From: an uncultured Clostridia bacterium
GTDB taxonomy: Bacteria > Bacillota > Clostridia > UMGS1883
Assembly (NCBI GenBank): GCA_947630525.1
Contig: CANRHW010000090.1
Span: forward strand, 1 to 6,504
DNA: 6,504 nt
Direction of reading: 5' to 3'
Shown in pieces: positions 5,506 through 6,504 of this stretch. The notes under the pieces are model-generated. The model saw only the letters and a list, made by a program, of their open reading frames with translations. It was not told the origin of the DNA and ran no database searches. Made by a program: the position numbers and the translations under genes. How positions within the stretch are numbered: the stretch's first letter is position 1; each line of letters starts with the position of its first letter.

Positions 5506-6504
5506 ATGAAGAAAATCATTTCATTGGCTGTCGCGTTGGCCATGGTGATCTCCGTGTGCCCCCTGTTCGGTCTTACGGCCGGCGCGGCGGCGGAGACCCT
5601 TGTGGTGTTTGACGCGTCAGTTATCGATGCCGCCCATACCGGCGACGTTGCGCTGGCCGACTATGGCTGGTCCGGCGACTCCGGCGCGGCTTTCAGCCCC
5701 CAGTGGAGCTCCGGCGGCGTTTGGAACGTTGCCCCTTGGGGCGACGCCGCGCTTATGTTCTTCCGCACTAACGGCGGTTGGGGTGAGGCTACCGCTGAGA
5801 CAAAAACTGCTACGTTTGGCAATAGCGATATTACTAAAGGCGCTACAAAGTTAGTATTCGAATATAAATTTGCCATGCAGGAAAAGAATAATAACTATCA
5901 GACGTGGAGTTTTAACGACCTTGACGGCAAGACCTTTGCAAAGGTTTATTACGATCAGGGCGTTAAGGCGACTGTTGGCCTTAGTGGCCCTGACAGTGCT
6001 AATAAATATGCCGACGGCAGAGATGCCGTTTACGCACTCCGCGGTACGACCATGAAGATAGAAGCCGTCAAGGGCGCTAATGACTGGACGGTTACTTACA
6101 CAAGCGATGGTAAGGTCGTTGGCACCGAAAAAGTTGATACTATAAACGGATTTAAGAGTATTGCAAGCTATGAGGATAAATGGAACGACAAGAATGCCGC
6201 CATGGGTCTGCAAGGCTTGAAGATATCCGCCGATATCGACGCTTCAACCGTTGCGAAAATAAATGTAAAGCACGTGGCTGACGAAGAGACGGACACAAAT
6301 CCCTTTACCGACAAGAGCTTTGTTATCCCCGCCGGTCAGGCGTATACTCTGCCCGCCCCCGGGACTACATACTTTGGCGCGGATGGCGTTTACTACGTTT
6401 ATGACGCAGCAAGCTCTAACCTGACTGTTGATAAGACCGAGGCGGGAAAGGAGTATGATATCACGCTTAACTATAAAAAAACTGACAGCACCGGCATCAC
6501 AGGC
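5506..6504 (+). CDS. Secreted protein, N-terminal part, cut by the right edge
   Basis: An open frame of 333 codons runs from the ATG at 5506 to the last base without a stop, so the true gene is longer. AAAGGAG (5491-5497) fixes the start. Residues 1-29 are a clear signal peptide: KK, a hydrophobic core and cleavage near the AGAAA at 25-29. Residues about 30-250 form one region rich in Gly, Trp, Asp and alternating hydrophobics (for example WSSGGVWNVAPWG near 67-79 and FEYKFAMQ near 118-125), which looks like a beta-sandwich of the concanavalin/LamG or carbohydrate-binding kind; I do not recognise a named family. From about 265 a second module begins (FVIPAGQAYTLPAPGTTYF) and ends in VDKTEAGKEYDITLNYKK, reminiscent of MucBP-like or similar short beta repeats. 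In gut Clostridia such N-termini often lead large polysaccharide-acting enzymes, but no catalytic residues are visible here, so function stays open. Confidence 0.88.
   Translation, partial: MKKIISLAVALAMVISVCPLFGLTAGAAAETLVVFDASVIDAAHTGDVALADYGWSGDSGAAFSPQWSSGGVWNVAPWGDAALMFFRTNGGWGEATAETKTATFGNSDITKGATKLVFEYKFAMQEKNNNYQTWSFNDLDGKTFAKVYYDQGVKATVGLSGPDSANKYADGRDAVYALRGTTMKIEAVKGANDWTVTYTSDGKVVGTEKVDTINGFKSIASYEDKWNDKNAAMGLQGLKISADIDASTVAKINVKHVADEETDTNPFTDKSFVIPAGQAYTLPAPGTTYFGADGVYYVYDAASSNLTVDKTEAGKEYDITLNYKKTDSTGITG

Noticed and set aside
5600..6213. Frames in other phases, on both strands, over the right-hand secreted gene
   Set aside because: The frame from 5506 has a consensus promoter, Shine-Dalgarno and signal peptide and stays open to the window end; the others have none of these.

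Overview
The window looks like chromosomal DNA from a low-GC-phylum Gram-positive (Firmicutes), most likely a gut or rumen Clostridia such as an Oscillospiraceae/Ruminococcaceae relative. The reasons are strong sigma-A type promoters (three with TTGACA, a 17-nt spacer and TATTAT or TATAAT), purine-rich Shine-Dalgarno sites, a tetrahydrofolate riboswitch in front of an ECF folate transporter S component, and large secreted proteins built from BspA-type leucine-rich and Listeria/Bacteroides-type (InlB B / Flg_new) repeats. The assignment is an inference; there is no rRNA or other phylogenetic marker here.

Layout, all genes on the + strand. (1) Positions 1-492 carry no convincing gene but are rich in inverted repeats: a terminator-like hairpin at 51-88, a 29-nt palindrome at 224-252, a regularly spaced alternating GGAACA/TGTTCC array at 260-327 and a 14-nt palindrome at 413-426. 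(2) A promoter at 493-521 drives a 917-residue secreted multidomain surface protein (567-3320), closed by a strong intrinsic terminator. (3) A second promoter (3378-3406) starts a transcript that begins almost exactly at a THF riboswitch (3414-3525), followed by a terminator-like expression platform and then folT (3624-4154) and folC (4170-5405), 15 nt apart. (4) A consensus promoter (5445-5473) drives a second secreted protein (5506 to beyond the right edge), whose reading frame is open through base 6504.

The middle operon is functionally coherent. FolT binds reduced folates for import through a shared ECF energising module encoded elsewhere. FolC then adds glutamates, which trap folate in the cell and make it a better enzyme substrate. 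The riboswitch would shut the operon down when reduced folate is plentiful. The flanking genes are independent transcription units for exported proteins, probably for adhesion or polysaccharide contact.

No wholly new system is evident. The most interesting points are a 14-nt near-copy of riboswitch sequence inside its own expression platform, which suggests a strand-exchange switch; the ordered inverted-repeat array in the left intergenic region; and the strict alternation of two module types in the large surface protein.
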